Part shown: piece by piece, positions 17,558 through 26,474 of the stretch
Layout: each line of letters begins with the position of its first letter
Position numbering within the stretch: position 1 is the first letter of the stretch
From: Rhodocyclales bacterium GT-UBC
GTDB taxonomy: Bacteria; Pseudomonadota; Gammaproteobacteria; Burkholderiales; Rhodocyclaceae
Direction of reading: 5' to 3'
DNA: 64,000 bases
Assembly: GCA_003583745.1 (NCBI GenBank)
Contig: QXPY01000006.1
Location: 186,001-250,000, forward strand
Notes under the pieces: generated by a model
The model's database searches: none
Seen by the model: the letters and a program-made list of their open reading frames with translations, nothing else
What the model was told of the DNA's origin: nothing
Position numbers and translations under genes: made by a program

Positions 17558-18559
17558 ATGAAAATTCGATCCATCGTGTCCGGGATGGCCTTGCTGTGCT
17601 CGGCCACCTTTGCCTTTGCCCAACCGGCGCCCATCATCATCAAGTTCAGCCATGTCACCGCGGTCGACACGCCGAAGGGCGCCGCCGCGGAATATTTCAA
17701 GAAACTGGTGGACGAGCGCTCGAAAGGGCGGGTCCGGATCGAGGTCTACCCGAATAGCCAGCTCTACAAGGACAAGGAGGAGCTGGAAGCCCTGCAGATG
17801 GGCGCTGTGCAGATGCTGGCGCCGTCCCTGTCCAAGTTCGGTCCGCTCGGCGTCAAGGAATTCGAGGTTTTCGAACTGCCTTACCTGTTCGAGGATACCC
17901 AGTCCGTACACAAGCTGACGCGCGCCCCGATCGGCCAGCAGTTGCTGAAGAAGCTGGAGCCCAAGGGCATCGTCGGCCTGGCCTACTGGGATAACGGTAT
18001 GCGGCAAATGACGGCGAATCGTCCGCTGCATGCCGTCAGCGACTGGAAGGGACAGAAATTCCGCATCGTTTCGGCCAAGGTGACCGATGCCTACACCCGC
18101 GCGATGGGCGCCATGCCGCAGGTGATGGCCTTTTCTGAAATCTATCAGGCGATGCAGTCCGGTGTGGTCGATGGCGGGGAAAACGCGCTGTCCAACATCT
18201 ACACCCAGAAGTTCTACGAGGTGCAGAAGCACCTGACCATCTCCAATCACGGTTATCTCGGTTACGCCGTGGTGATCAACAAGAAGTTCTGGGATAGCCT
18301 GCCTCCCGACATCAGGACCCTGCTCGAAGGTGCGCTCGCCGATGCCACCAAGTACAACGACGACATCGCCGACAAGGACAACCAGCGGGCGTTGGAAGCC
18401 ATCCGCAAGTCGGGCAAAACGACCATCTACACCCTGACGCCGGAAGAAAAGGCCGCCTGGAAGAAGCAGATGTTGCCGGTGCACCAGCAGGTCGAGAGCC
18501 GGATCGGCAAGGAACTCATTCAGTCCGTCTACAAGGAAATCGGGTTCAAGGCCGACTAG
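17558..18559 (+). CDS. dctP: TRAP transporter substrate-binding protein, DctP family (second copy)
   Basis: A 333-residue paralogue of the preceding gene product with its own signal peptide (ends ATFAFAQ). It keeps IKFSHVTAVDTPKG, YPNSQLYKDKEELEALQMG and the arginine segment NRPLHAVSDWKGQKFRI. AGGAGGAG lies directly upstream of the ATG at 17558. It is followed after 56 bases by tcuA and is probably the first gene of the tcuAB-dctQM unit. Ligand is likely tricarballylate, citrate or a related acid, inferred from the neighbours. Confidence 0.92.
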   Translation: MKIRSIVSGMALLCSATFAFAQPAPIIIKFSHVTAVDTPKGAAAEYFKKLVDERSKGRVRIEVYPNSQLYKDKEELEALQMGAVQMLAPSLSKFGPLGVKEFEVFELPYLFEDTQSVHKLTRAPIGQQLLKKLEPKGIVGLAYWDNGMRQMTANRPLHAVSDWKGQKFRIVSAKVTDAYTRAMGAMPQVMAFSEIYQAMQSGVVDGGENALSNIYTQKFYEVQKHLTISNHGYLGYAVVINKKFWDSLPPDIRTLLEGALADATKYNDDIADKDNQRALEAIRKSGKTTIYTLTPEEKAAWKKQMLPVHQQVESRIGKELIQSVYKEIGFKAD

Positions 18560-18615
18560 GCCTGCTCGTTTCGGGCCAGTCGCCTGGCCTGTTTCCCGAC
18601 TTTCTGGAGAATCTG

Positions 18616-20040
18616 ATGAATCCTTCCTCTATCCCCGACGTACTGGTCATCGGCGGCGGCAATGCCGCCTTGTGCGCCGCCCTGATGGCGCGCGAAGCGG
18701 GTGCCTCGGTTCTTTTGCTGGAGGCGGCGCCGCGTCAATGGCGTGGCGGCAATTCCAGCCATACCCGCAATCTGCGCTGCATGCACGATGCGCCGCAGGA
18801 CGTTCTGGTCGACGCCTATCCCGAAGAGGAGTACTGGCAGGACCTGCTCAAGGTCACCGGCGGCATTACCAATGAAAAGCTGGCTCGCCTGGTGATCCGG
18901 GCGTCGAGCCAGTGCCGGGACTGGATGCGCCGGCACGGCGTGCATTTCCAGCCGCCCCTGTCGGGCGCCTTGCACGTGGCACGGACCAACGCCTTCTTCA
19001 TGGGTGGCGGCAAGGCCCTGGTCAATGCCTATTTCCGTAGCGCGGAAAACCTCGGCGTGAAGATTCGCTACGAAGCCCCGGTTTCGCGCCTGGAGTTGAA
19101 GGATGGCCAGTTCGTCGCCGCCTGGGTCGGCGACGAGCGCATCGAGGCGCGCGCCTGCGTGCTGGCAGCCGGCGGTTTCGAGTCCAATCGGGAATGGTTG
19201 CGCCAAGCCTGGGGGCAGAACGAGCGCGGCGAATGGCCAGCCGACAATTTCCTGATTCGCGGTACCCGCTTCAATATGGGCAACCTGCTCAAATTCATGA
19301 TCGAGGCCGGGGCCGACGCCATCGGCGATCCGACGCAGGCTCACATGGTGGCCATCGACGCCCGTGCTCCCTTGTACGACGGCGGTATCTGCACGCGGAT
19401 CGACTGCGTTTCGCTTGGCATCGTGGTCAATGAAAACGCCCAGCGTTTCTACGACGAGGGCGAGGATTTCTGGCCCAAGCGCTACGCCATCTGGGGTCGC
19501 CTGGTCGCCCAGCAGCCATCGCAGATCGCCTATTCGATCATCGATGCCAAATCGGTCGGTCGCTTCATGCCGCCGGTTTTCCCCGGCGTGCGCGCCAATA
19601 CGCTGGAAGACCTGGCCGCTCAACTGGGGCTGGATGCCGGCGCCTTCGTCAAGACGGTCAGCGATTACAACGCCGCCTGCCAAGCTGGCACCTTCGACCA
19701 CACCACGCTCGACGATTGCCATACGAACGGCGTCAGCCCGGCCAAGACGCACTGGGCGCGGCCGATCGACACTGCGCCCTTCTACGGCTACGCCCTGCGG
19801 CCGGGAGTGACCTTCACCTATCTCGGTCTCAAGGTCGATGAGCATGCCGCCGTGCATTTCGGAGGCCAGCCCAGCGCCAACCTGTTCGTGGCCGGCGAGA
19901 TGATGGCCGGCAACGTCCTGGGCAAGGGTTACACCGCCGGGGTCGGCATGGCCATCGGCACGGCCTTCGGGCGGATTGCCGGAAATCGCGCCGCGATGGC
20001 AGCGAAGAAGAAGCAAGGGGAATACCGTGCAGCAGCTTAA
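18616..20040 (+). CDS. tcuA: FAD-dependent tricarballylate dehydrogenase TcuA
   Basis: A 474-residue flavoprotein of the fumarate reductase/succinate dehydrogenase flavoprotein family. The N-terminal dinucleotide site is [19 protein letters not shown] and the FAD-binding C-terminal part has [18 protein letters not shown]. In Salmonella TcuA oxidises tricarballylate to cis-aconitate, with TcuB reoxidising the flavin. The family match is strong over the full length, including [15 protein letters not shown]. It overlaps tcuB by 14 bases. Confidence 0.92.
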   Translation: MNPSSIPDVLVIGGGNAALCAALMAREAGASVLLLEAAPRQWRGGNSSHTRNLRCMHDAPQDVLVDAYPEEEYWQDLLKVTGGITNEKLARLVIRASSQCRDWMRRHGVHFQPPLSGALHVARTNAFFMGGGKALVNAYFRSAENLGVKIRYEAPVSRLELKDGQFVAAWVGDERIEARACVLAAGGFESNREWLRQAWGQNERGEWPADNFLIRGTRFNMGNLLKFMIEAGADAIGDPTQAHMVAIDARAPLYDGGICTRIDCVSLGIVVNENAQRFYDEGEDFWPKRYAIWGRLVAQQPSQIAYSIIDAKSVGRFMPPVFPGVRANTLEDLAAQLGLDAGAFVKTVSDYNAACQAGTFDHTTLDDCHTNGVSPAKTHWARPIDTAPFYGYALRPGVTFTYLGLKVDEHAAVHFGGQPSANLFVAGEMMAGNVLGKGYTAGVGMAIGTAFGRIAGNRAAMAAKKKQGEYRAAA

Positions 20041-21187
20041 TTCTTTGACCCGCGAGGCGCAGGCCCTGGCGGCGGGCATCATGCCCTTGAGTCGCAATGA
20101 GTCCGAAGTCGGGCGCATCATGCAGATTTGCAATGCCTGCCGTTATTGCGAGGGCTTTTGCGCCGTCTTTCCGGCGATGACCCGGCGTCTCGAATTCGGC
20201 AAGGCCGATATCAACTACCTGGCCAATCTTTGCCACAACTGCGGGTCCTGCCTGCATGCCTGTCAGTACGCGCCGCCGCACGAGTTCGCGCTCAACGTAC
20301 CGCAGGCCATGGCCAAGGTACGCGGCGAGACCTATAGCGACTATGCCTGGCCGCCGCTATTCGGGCGTTTGTACAAGCACAACGGGCTGACCGTCGCCCT
20401 GGCTCTGGCGGCAGGCCTGGCCGCTTTCCTGATGCTGACCGTGCTGCTCGTCGGCAAGGGCTTCCAGGCACCCGAGGCCGGCAATTTCTACAGCATTTTC
20501 CCGCACAACCTGCTGGTTTCCATGTTCGCGCCGGTATTCCTGTTTGCCGCATTGGCGCTGACGCTGGGCGTCCGCAAGTTCTGGCGCGACGTGTCGCCGG
20601 GCCGTGCTTCGCTGGCGGCGGGCGGGGAGGCGCTCGGCAACGTCCTGGCCATGAAGTACCTCGATGGCGGCCACGGCCAGGGCTGCAACAACGCCGACGA
20701 CGCCTTTACCTTGTGGCGCAGGCGTTTCCACCACTTCACCTTTTACGGCTTCATGCTCTGCTTCGCCGCCACCGGCGTGGCGACGCTTTACCACTACCTG
20801 CTGGGCTGGGCGGCGCCTTATGCGCTTGGCAGCTTGCCGGTGGTACTCGGCGTGGCTGGCGGCATCGGTTTGCTGATCGGCCCGGCCGGCCTGCTCTGGC
20901 TCAATGTCCGGCGGCATCCCGAGCAAGGCGATGTGGCGCAGCGCCCGATGGATCGCGGCTTCATCGTCTTGCTGCTGCTCACCAGCCTGACTGGCCTGGC
21001 CTTGCTGGCCGGCCGCGACGGTGCGGCCATGGGCATCCTGCTGGCGTTGCATCTGGGCGTGGTCATGGCGCTGTTCGCGACCTTGCCCTACGGCAAGTTT
21101 GCCCACGGCATCTTCCGTAGCGCCGCCTTGCTCAAGTGGTCCATCGAAAGACGCCAACCCAATAATTTGCAGCTCGGCGACGACTGA
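20027..21187 (+). CDS. tcuB: tricarballylate utilisation protein TcuB (Fe-S/haem membrane protein)
   Basis: A 386-residue protein that passes electrons from TcuA to the quinone pool. Two 4Fe-4S cysteine clusters are visible near the N terminus ([11 protein letters not shown] and [13 protein letters not shown]), followed by about six membrane helices with histidines suited to haem ([11 protein letters not shown]). The GTG at 20027 has AAGGGGA seven bases upstream and overlaps the tcuA stop, which indicates coupling; longer in-frame starts would lie inside tcuA. Confidence 0.92.
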   Translation: MQQLNSLTREAQALAAGIMPLSRNESEVGRIMQICNACRYCEGFCAVFPAMTRRLEFGKADINYLANLCHNCGSCLHACQYAPPHEFALNVPQAMAKVRGETYSDYAWPPLFGRLYKHNGLTVALALAAGLAAFLMLTVLLVGKGFQAPEAGNFYSIFPHNLLVSMFAPVFLFAALALTLGVRKFWRDVSPGRASLAAGGEALGNVLAMKYLDGGHGQGCNNADDAFTLWRRRFHHFTFYGFMLCFAATGVATLYHYLLGWAAPYALGSLPVVLGVAGGIGLLIGPAGLLWLNVRRHPEQGDVAQRPMDRGFIVLLLLTSLTGLALLAGRDGAAMGILLALHLGVVMALFATLPYGKFAHGIFRSAALLKWSIERRQPNNLQLGDD

Positions 21188-21230
21188 TCGGCTGCACCAG
21201 TTTTATGACTCAACACGGAGGAGACCAAGG

Positions 21231-21920
21231 GTGAAATTTCTGGATCATTTGGAGGAGTGGTTGGTGACACTCTTGATGGGCGGGGCGACGACCATCATTT
21301 TCGTCTCGGTCGCCCATCGTTATCTGGCCGGCACGTCGATTCCGCTGCTGCAGGATTGGCTGCTTTCGCTGAACTTCGGCTGGGCGCAGGAACTGTGCAT
21401 CATCATGTTCGTCTGGATGGCCAAGTTTGGCGCCGCCTACGGCGTACGTACCGGCATCCACGTCGGGGTCGATGTCCTGATCAATCGAATGGATGATCGC
21501 TGGCGCGCCAAGTTCATCGTTTTCGGCTTGCTCGCCGGCGCCTTGTTCACCGGGGTGGTGGCCAGCCTGGGTGGCCATTTCGTCTGGGAAAACGGTGCCC
21601 ATCACGCTTATCTGCAGTTGCTCGGCATGGACTTCGGCGATGTGCCGGAAGGCCCGACCACGCCCGATCTCGAATGGCCGACCTGGATGGTCTACTCGGC
21701 CATTCCGCTGGGCAGCGGCCTGATGTGTTTCCGCTTCATGCAAGTGACCTTCAATTTTCTCAGGAGCGGCGAGTTGCCGCATCACGATCACGGCCATGTC
21801 GATGGCCTGGAAGACGAGACGCCGCCTGTCGATCTCGACGTCTATGCGATGGATGACAACCTGCATCCGCACGACCTGAAACACACGCCGCTCGGCGTCG
21901 ACAAGCCGGAGGGCAAGTAA
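21231..21920 (+). CDS. dctQ: TRAP transporter small membrane subunit DctQ
   Basis: A 229-residue protein with four membrane helices (for example LLMGGATTIIFVSVAHRY and ELCIIMFVWMAKFGAAYG with the conserved W/G-rich loop RTGIHVGVDVL). A longer than usual hydrophilic C terminus rich in His and Asp (HHDHGHVDGLEDE) is unusual for DctQ. The GTG at 21231 follows GGAGGAG. It overlaps dctM by one base. Confidence 0.9.
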   Translation: MKFLDHLEEWLVTLLMGGATTIIFVSVAHRYLAGTSIPLLQDWLLSLNFGWAQELCIIMFVWMAKFGAAYGVRTGIHVGVDVLINRMDDRWRAKFIVFGLLAGALFTGVVASLGGHFVWENGAHHAYLQLLGMDFGDVPEGPTTPDLEWPTWMVYSAIPLGSGLMCFRFMQVTFNFLRSGELPHHDHGHVDGLEDETPPVDLDVYAMDDNLHPHDLKHTPLGVDKPEGK

Positions 21921-23203
21921 TGAACTCGTTGGTGATCTTCGGCCTGCTGGCTGCACTGATGTTGACCGGCATGCCGATCTCGATTTCGCTCGGCCTGACC
22001 GTCCTGACCTTCCTGCTGACCATGACGCAGGTGCCGCTCGAATCGGTGGCCCTCAAGCTGTTCACCGGCATCGAGAAGTTCGAGATCATGGCGATCCCGT
22101 TCTTCATCCTGGCCGGCAATTTCCTGACGCATGGCGGCGTCGCCAAGCGGATGATCCATTTCGCCACCTCGATGGTCGGGCACCTGCATGGCGGCCTCGG
22201 CCTGGCCGGGGTGCTGGCCTGCGCGCTCTTTGCCGCCGTTTCCGGCTCCAGCCCGGCCTGCGTCGTGGCGATCGGCTCGATCCTCCTGCCTGCCATGGTC
22301 AAGGCCGGCTACCCGCGCAATTTCGGGGCTGGCGTCATCACCACTTCGGGGGCGCTGGGGATCCTGATTCCGCCGTCCATCTGCATGGTGATGTACTCGG
22401 TGGCGACCAACACCTCGGTCGGCGCCTTGTTCATGGCCGGCGTCGTGCCCGGCCTGGCCCTGGCCGCGACGTTGTTCGGCGTCACCTGGTATCGCGCCCG
22501 CAAATACAACTACCCGCGCCAGCCCAAGGCGTCATGGGGCGAGCGCTGGACGGCCTTCCGTCAATCCGTTTGGGGTTTGCTGCTGATCGTCGTGGTCATG
22601 GGCGGGATTTATTCCGGGATCTTCACGCCGACCGAAGCGGCCGCGATGTCCGCCGCCTACGCCTTCATTTGCGCCGTCTTCATCTATGGCGACATGCGCC
22701 TGCGGGACGTGCCCAAGGTGCTGCTCAACTCGGCCAACATGTCGGCGATGCTGCTCTACATCATCACCAACGCGGTGCTGTTCTCCTTCATCATGACCAA
22801 CGAGAACATCCCGCAGTCGCTGGCGGAGTGGATTCTCGGCAATGGTTTGGGGCCGATCGCCTTCCTGCTGGCAGTCAACGTCATCCTGCTGGTCGCCGGC
22901 AATTTCATGGAGCCGTCGTCGATCGTCCTGATTTTCGCTCCCATCCTGTTCCCGGTCGCCGTCAAGCTGGGGATCGATCCGGTGCATTTCGGGATTCTGA
23001 TGACGGTGAACATGGAAGTCGGGATGTGCCACCCGCCGGTCGGGCTCAACCTCTACGTGGCCTCGGGCATTACCAAGATGGGGATCACCGAACTGACCGT
23101 CGCCGTCTGGCCGTGGCTGCTGGCGATGCTTGGCTTCCTCGTCGTGGTCACCTACTGGCCGGGGCTGTCGCTCTGGTTCCCGCGTTACCTCGGCATGATC
23201 TGA
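21920..23203 (+). CDS. dctM: TRAP transporter large membrane subunit DctM
   Basis: A 427-residue transport subunit with about twelve helices and family motifs AIPFFILAGNFLTHGG, AAVSGSSPACVVAIGSI and EVGMCHPPVGLNLYVASG. It moves the captured organic acid with sodium. Start and stop overlap with dctQ (TAATG) show tight coupling. In the enterobacterial tcu operon the transporter is the MFS protein TcuC; here a TRAP system takes that place. Confidence 0.95.
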   Translation: MNSLVIFGLLAALMLTGMPISISLGLTVLTFLLTMTQVPLESVALKLFTGIEKFEIMAIPFFILAGNFLTHGGVAKRMIHFATSMVGHLHGGLGLAGVLACALFAAVSGSSPACVVAIGSILLPAMVKAGYPRNFGAGVITTSGALGILIPPSICMVMYSVATNTSVGALFMAGVVPGLALAATLFGVTWYRARKYNYPRQPKASWGERWTAFRQSVWGLLLIVVVMGGIYSGIFTPTEAAAMSAAYAFICAVFIYGDMRLRDVPKVLLNSANMSAMLLYIITNAVLFSFIMTNENIPQSLAEWILGNGLGPIAFLLAVNVILLVAGNFMEPSSIVLIFAPILFPVAVKLGIDPVHFGILMTVNMEVGMCHPPVGLNLYVASGITKMGITELTVAVWPWLLAMLGFLVVVTYWPGLSLWFPRYLGMI

Positions 23204-23223
23204 ACGTAGTTCGATTCGAAGTT

Positions 23224-23267
23224 GCCAGCCGGACAAGCCCCTCTGCCTGGGCTTGTCCGAAGCTGGC
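23224..23267 (+). terminator. hairpin after the tcu/TRAP operon
   Basis: GCCAGC plus CGGACAAGCCC (23224-23240) pairs with GGGCTTGTCCG plus GCTGGC (23249-23267). The stem is strong but no T run follows, so it may protect the mRNA end rather than terminate alone. Confidence 0.6.
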
Positions 23268-23345
23268 GGCGGCTGTCAGGCTTACTCCCCGCCGCCGAGC
23301 CGCTTACCCGGTAGGCTGTTTGGCCATATCCCGTTCATAACGTTT

Positions 23346-23373
23346 TTCCTGGTTCCTGGTTCCTGGTTCCTGG
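23346..23373. repeat. four tandem copies of TTCCTGG
   Basis: A 7-base unit, TTCCTGG, is repeated four times without error between the TRAP operon and arsR. Such short tandem arrays can vary in copy number by slippage. It lies about 75 bases upstream of the arsR operator. Confidence 0.9.
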
Positions 23374-23447
23374 TAAATGGGCCGCATTCGTTCGGCTCGG
23401 TGTCAAGCTGAGGCGAGGGCATGCGTGCATGCTTGTCGTATTGTTTT

Positions 23448-23483
23448 GTTTCCATATTTCGATAATAATCGAAATATGGAAAC
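23448..23483. promoter_or_regulatory. ArsR operator: perfect 36-base palindrome over the arsR start
   Basis: GTTTCCATATTTCGAT at 23448-23463 is repeated exactly in inverse at 23468-23483, with AATA between. The arsR ATG (23476) lies in the right arm. ArsR/SmtB repressors bind such dyads, so this is very likely the autoregulatory operator. Confidence 0.8.
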
Positions 23484-23811
23484 CTTGAACGCCGCCGAAC
23501 TTCTCGCCGCCCTCGGGCATGAGTCCCGCCTCTCCATCTTCCGCCTGCTGGTCGAAGCCGGCCCGGCGGGGATCAATGCCAGCGCGATTGGCGAGCAGTT
23601 GGGCATGGCGCCGGCCACGCTGTCTTTTCATCTGGCGCACCTGAGCCGGGTGGGGCTGATCAGCGGCACGCGCGAGAGCCGCTTCATTCACTACTCGGCC
23701 AATTACGGGACGATGGACGAGCTGATTGCCTTCCTGACCAGCAATTGTTGCCAGGGCAACGCTTGCCTGCCGAAAACTGCCCGTTGCACGACTCCCGATT
23801 CGACGTGCTGA
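23476..23811 (+). CDS. arsR: arsenic-responsive repressor ArsR
   Basis: A 111-residue ArsR/SmtB winged helix: LLAALGHESRLSIFRLLVEAG, recognition helix MAPATLSFHLAHLSRVGLI, wing SGTRESRFIHYS. The usual helix-3 arsenic site (CVCDLC) is absent; instead cysteines cluster at the C terminus (C91, C92, C97 in NCCQGNAC, then C104 and C111). This resembles the Acidithiobacillus-type ArsR in which two adjacent cysteines and a third near residue 100 bind As(III). No ribosome binding site precedes the ATG, which sits in the operator, so the mRNA may be leaderless. Confidence 0.9.
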   Translation: METLNAAELLAALGHESRLSIFRLLVEAGPAGINASAIGEQLGMAPATLSFHLAHLSRVGLISGTRESRFIHYSANYGTMDELIAFLTSNCCQGNACLPKTARCTTPDSTC

Positions 23812-23833
23812 ACCTTCAATCCGGAAACGCCGC

Positions 23834-24253
23834 ATGACCCAGCCCTCGCTCAAAACCGTTCTCGTGCTGTGCACGGGCAACTCCTGCCGCTCCCAGATGG
23901 CGGAGGTGATCCTTAACCATGAACTGGCTGGCCAGGTTCGTGCCTTGTCGGCGGGTACCGTGCCGCAGCCGCGGGTTGCCGAGGGCGCAATAGCCGCCCT
24001 CAAGCTGGCCGGCTTGCCGACCGAGGGCTTGTATCCCAAGGATATCGAGGCGGTACTGGGCGAAACGATCGACCTGGTGGTAACTGTCTGCGACAACGCC
24101 CGCGAAAGCTGCCCGGTCTTTCCCAGGCCGGTGCCGCGTATTCACACGCCCTTCCATGATCCGCATGGCGAACCGCTGGAGAGCTTCGTCCAGGTACGCG
24201 ACGAGATCCGTGCCCGCCTGGTACCGGCCGTGCGTGCCGCCCTTGGCCTGTAG
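23834..24253 (+). CDS. arsC: arsenate reductase ArsC, low-molecular-weight phosphatase type
   Basis: A 139-residue arsenate reductase related to low-molecular-weight tyrosine phosphatases. The P-loop is VLCTGNSCRSQMAE with the nucleophilic Cys, and the redox pair appears in VVTVCDNARESCPVFP. It reduces arsenate to arsenite with electrons from thioredoxin or a similar donor. It lies 22 bases after arsR and 8 bases before acr3 and is surely in one operon with both. Confidence 0.93.
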   Translation: MTQPSLKTVLVLCTGNSCRSQMAEVILNHELAGQVRALSAGTVPQPRVAEGAIAALKLAGLPTEGLYPKDIEAVLGETIDLVVTVCDNARESCPVFPRPVPRIHTPFHDPHGEPLESFVQVRDEIRARLVPAVRAALGL

Positions 24254-24261
24254 GAGGCGAC

Positions 24262-25329
24262 ATGTCGAACGCCTGTGAAGCGACGAATCCACCAGCGGCC
24301 AGCGCGCCGATGAGCCTGTTCGAACGCTATCTGACGGTCTGGGTTTTTCTCTGCATCGTGGCCGGTATTACCCTCGGCCAGTGGGCGCCCGGGGTGTTCC
24401 AGCAAATCGGCCGCCTGGAAGTGGCGCAGGTGAATCTGCCGGTCGGTCTGCTGATCTGGGTGATGATCGTGCCGATGCTGGTCAAGGTCGATTTTTCCGC
24501 CCTGCATGAGGTAAGACAGCACGTCCGGGGCATCGGCGTGACCTTGTTCGTCAATTGGCTGGTCAAGCCGTTTTCGATGGCCTTCCTCGGCTGGCTGTTC
24601 ATTCGCGGCCTGTTTGCGCCGTGGCTGCCGGCCGAGCAAATCGACAGCTACATCGCCGGTCTCATCCTGCTGGCTGCCGCGCCGTGCACGGCGATGGTCT
24701 TCGTCTGGAGCCGGCTGTCGAACGGCGACCCGCTCTTTACGCTGTCGCAGGTCGCGCTCAACGATTCGATCATGGTGCTTGCCTTCGCGCCCCTGGTTGC
24801 GTTCCTGCTCGGCATTTCGGCGATTACCGTGCCTTGGGGAACGCTGTTCACCTCGGTGCTGCTCTATATCGTGATTCCGGTCATCCTTGCCCAGCTCTGG
24901 CGTCGGCAACTGCTGGCCCGGGGCACAGAGGCTTTTGCCGCCGCGATGCAGAAAATCGGCCCGTGGTCGATTGCGGCGTTGCTGCTGACATTGGTGCTGC
25001 TTTTTGCCTTTCAGGGACAGGCGATCCTGCGCCAACCGGTGATTATCGGGCTGCTTGCCGTGCCCATCCTGATCCAGGTTTTCTTCAATTCGGCGCTGGC
25101 TTACTGGTTGAACCGGGTGCTCGGTGAAAAGCACAGCATCGCCTGTCCATCGGCCCTGATCGGTGCCTCGAATTTCTTCGAGCTGGCCGTTGCAGCAGCG
25201 ATCAGCCTGTTCGGTTTCGAATCGGGCGCCGCCCTGGCCACGGTGGTCGGGGTGTTGATCGAAGTGCCGGTCATGTTGCTGGTGGTCAAGGTGGTCAACC
25301 AGACCAAGGGTTGGTACGAAACGGCCTGA
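24262..25329 (+). CDS. acr3: arsenite efflux transporter ACR3
   Basis: A 355-residue inner-membrane arsenite exporter of the ACR3 (BASS-like) family with ten helices. Family segments include LFERYLTVWVFLCIVAGITLG, LLAAAPCTAMVFVWSRL with the essential Cys, and the C-terminal FGFESGAALATVVGVLIEVPVML. It exports the arsenite produced by ArsC. Last gene of arsR-arsC-acr3. Confidence 0.95.
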   Translation: MSNACEATNPPAASAPMSLFERYLTVWVFLCIVAGITLGQWAPGVFQQIGRLEVAQVNLPVGLLIWVMIVPMLVKVDFSALHEVRQHVRGIGVTLFVNWLVKPFSMAFLGWLFIRGLFAPWLPAEQIDSYIAGLILLAAAPCTAMVFVWSRLSNGDPLFTLSQVALNDSIMVLAFAPLVAFLLGISAITVPWGTLFTSVLLYIVIPVILAQLWRRQLLARGTEAFAAAMQKIGPWSIAALLLTLVLLFAFQGQAILRQPVIIGLLAVPILIQVFFNSALAYWLNRVLGEKHSIACPSALIGASNFFELAVAAAISLFGFESGAALATVVGVLIEVPVMLLVVKVVNQTKGWYETA

Positions 25330-25333
25330 GTCC

Positions 25334-25951
25334 TCAGGCCGCGACCCCCACCCAGCGGGTGACGCGGGCCAGTCCCCGGTGTCCGGGGCCCTCGTTGAGT
25401 TCAACTTCGCCTTCCCAGCCGACGATCTCGGCGAGATAGCCGGCGAAGTCGGCGCGCAGGGTCTCCAGGCGGTAGAGCAGGGCATCATCCTTCGGGCCAC
25501 CGCTGCTGCGGCCGAGCTGGTCCGGATGAAAAGCTTCCAGGATCAAACGGCCGCCTGGACGAAGCGCCTGGGCGGCCTGGCGATGTACCTGGCGGCGCAA
25601 CGGCGGGGGCAAATGCACGTAGGTCAGGACTACGGCATCGGCGCTGCACGGAGAGGGTGACCACTCGGCCAGGTCGAGGTGGCCGGTTTCCAGTTCAACG
25701 CCGTGCGCTGCCGCCAGCGCGCGGGCTTTGCTCAGGCCAACCGCCGAGCCGTCGAGCGAGCTGACGGCATGGCCCTGTCGGGCCAGCCAGACGCCATTGC
25801 GGCCTTCGCCGTCGCCCGGCAACACCACACGGGCGCCAGGCGGCAGATGTGCAGCCTGCTCGACCAGGAAGGCATTGGGTTGCAGGCCGTACTTGTAGCC
25901 ATCGATGGCGTAGCTGGTATCCCAGAAATGGCTCGGTGCCGGGTCAGTCAT
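25334..25951 (-). CDS. class I SAM-dependent methyltransferase (TehB/TPMT-like)
   Basis: A 205-residue methyltransferase: FWDTSYAIDGYKYGLQPN at the start, then the SAM site VVLPGDGEGRNGVWLARQGH and the acidic loop DGSAVGLSKARALA. The closest known type is the small TehB/thiopurine-methyltransferase-like group that methylates tellurite or small nucleophiles. It has a single cysteine, so it is not an ArsM-type arsenite methyltransferase despite its location. It overlaps the upstream rhodanese gene by eight bases. Confidence 0.82.
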   Translation of the reverse strand: MTDPAPSHFWDTSYAIDGYKYGLQPNAFLVEQAAHLPPGARVVLPGDGEGRNGVWLARQGHAVSSLDGSAVGLSKARALAAAHGVELETGHLDLAEWSPSPCSADAVVLTYVHLPPPLRRQVHRQAAQALRPGGRLILEAFHPDQLGRSSGGPKDDALLYRLETLRADFAGYLAEIVGWEGEVELNEGPGHRGLARVTRWVGVAA

Positions 25952-26330
25952 AGGCAATGTCCTTGGGTTGGGTGACCGGGTTGCCTGCCGCCAGCCAGGC
26001 ATCGAAGCCGCCGGCCAGGGAGATCACCCGCGTGAAGCCCATCTGTTGCAGTGCGACGGCCGACAGTGCAGCCCGGCCACTGGTCTTGCAGTAAATGACG
26101 ATCGGACGGTCGAGTTCCTGCAAGCCCGGTTCGTTGCTGATCCGGAATTCCAGCATGCCGCGCGGGATGTTGATGGCACCGGCGATGTGACCCTGACGAT
26201 ATTCATCGGGTTCGCGGACGTCGATCAGCAGGGCGTTCGGCGCGGTTACGGCGGCCGGGGCTTCGTTGATCGGACATTCCCGGATCGATTTTTTGGCTTC
26301 CATGACCATGTCGTGGGCGGTTTTCAGCAT
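25944..26330 (-). CDS. rhodanese-like sulfurtransferase
   Basis: A 128-residue single-domain rhodanese with LIDVREPDEYRQGHIAGAINIP and an active-site loop CKTSGR that has the catalytic Cys. Such proteins transfer sulfane sulfur to thiol acceptors. It is the first gene of a two-gene unit with the methyltransferase and is divergent from the ArsP-like permease gene; the shared gap has an AT-rich palindrome. Confidence 0.9.
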   Translation of the reverse strand: MLKTAHDMVMEAKKSIRECPINEAPAAVTAPNALLIDVREPDEYRQGHIAGAINIPRGMLEFRISNEPGLQELDRPIVIYCKTSGRAALSAVALQQMGFTRVISLAGGFDAWLAAGNPVTQPKDIAYD

Positions 26331-26359
26331 CGGGTTCTCCTGTAATGAGCGGGTGAATT

Positions 26360-26383
26360 AAATATAAGAATATTCTAATTTAT
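26360..26383. promoter_or_regulatory. AT-rich palindrome in divergent promoter
   Basis: AGAATATTCT (26367-26376) is a perfect ten-base dyad inside AT-rich flanks. Sulfide- and metal-sensing ArsR-family proteins of the BigR/SqrR type bind similar ATTAGAATATTCTAAT sequences near rhodanese genes. The binding protein is not encoded next to it. Confidence 0.45.
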
Positions 26384-26474
26384 TTCCGTCCGTTTCAGGC
26401 CTATCCTGAAAGCATCCCGGCCCGCTGCGAAAAGTTCATTTCGAAGGCCTGGCCGATCACGCTCAGGAAGCATC

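Noticed and set aside
23335-24096. Minus-strand frame with a repeated NQEPGTR peptide
   Set aside because: The peptide repeat is just the 7-base TTCCTGG array read through; the frame overlaps arsR and arsC.
24142-25500. Minus-strand open frame antisense to acr3
   Set aside because: Composition is low-complexity and the opposite strand encodes a clear arsenite transporter.
25334-25951. Arsenite methyltransferase ArsM
   Set aside because: It lies in the ars region but has one cysteine only, while ArsM needs three or four conserved cysteines.
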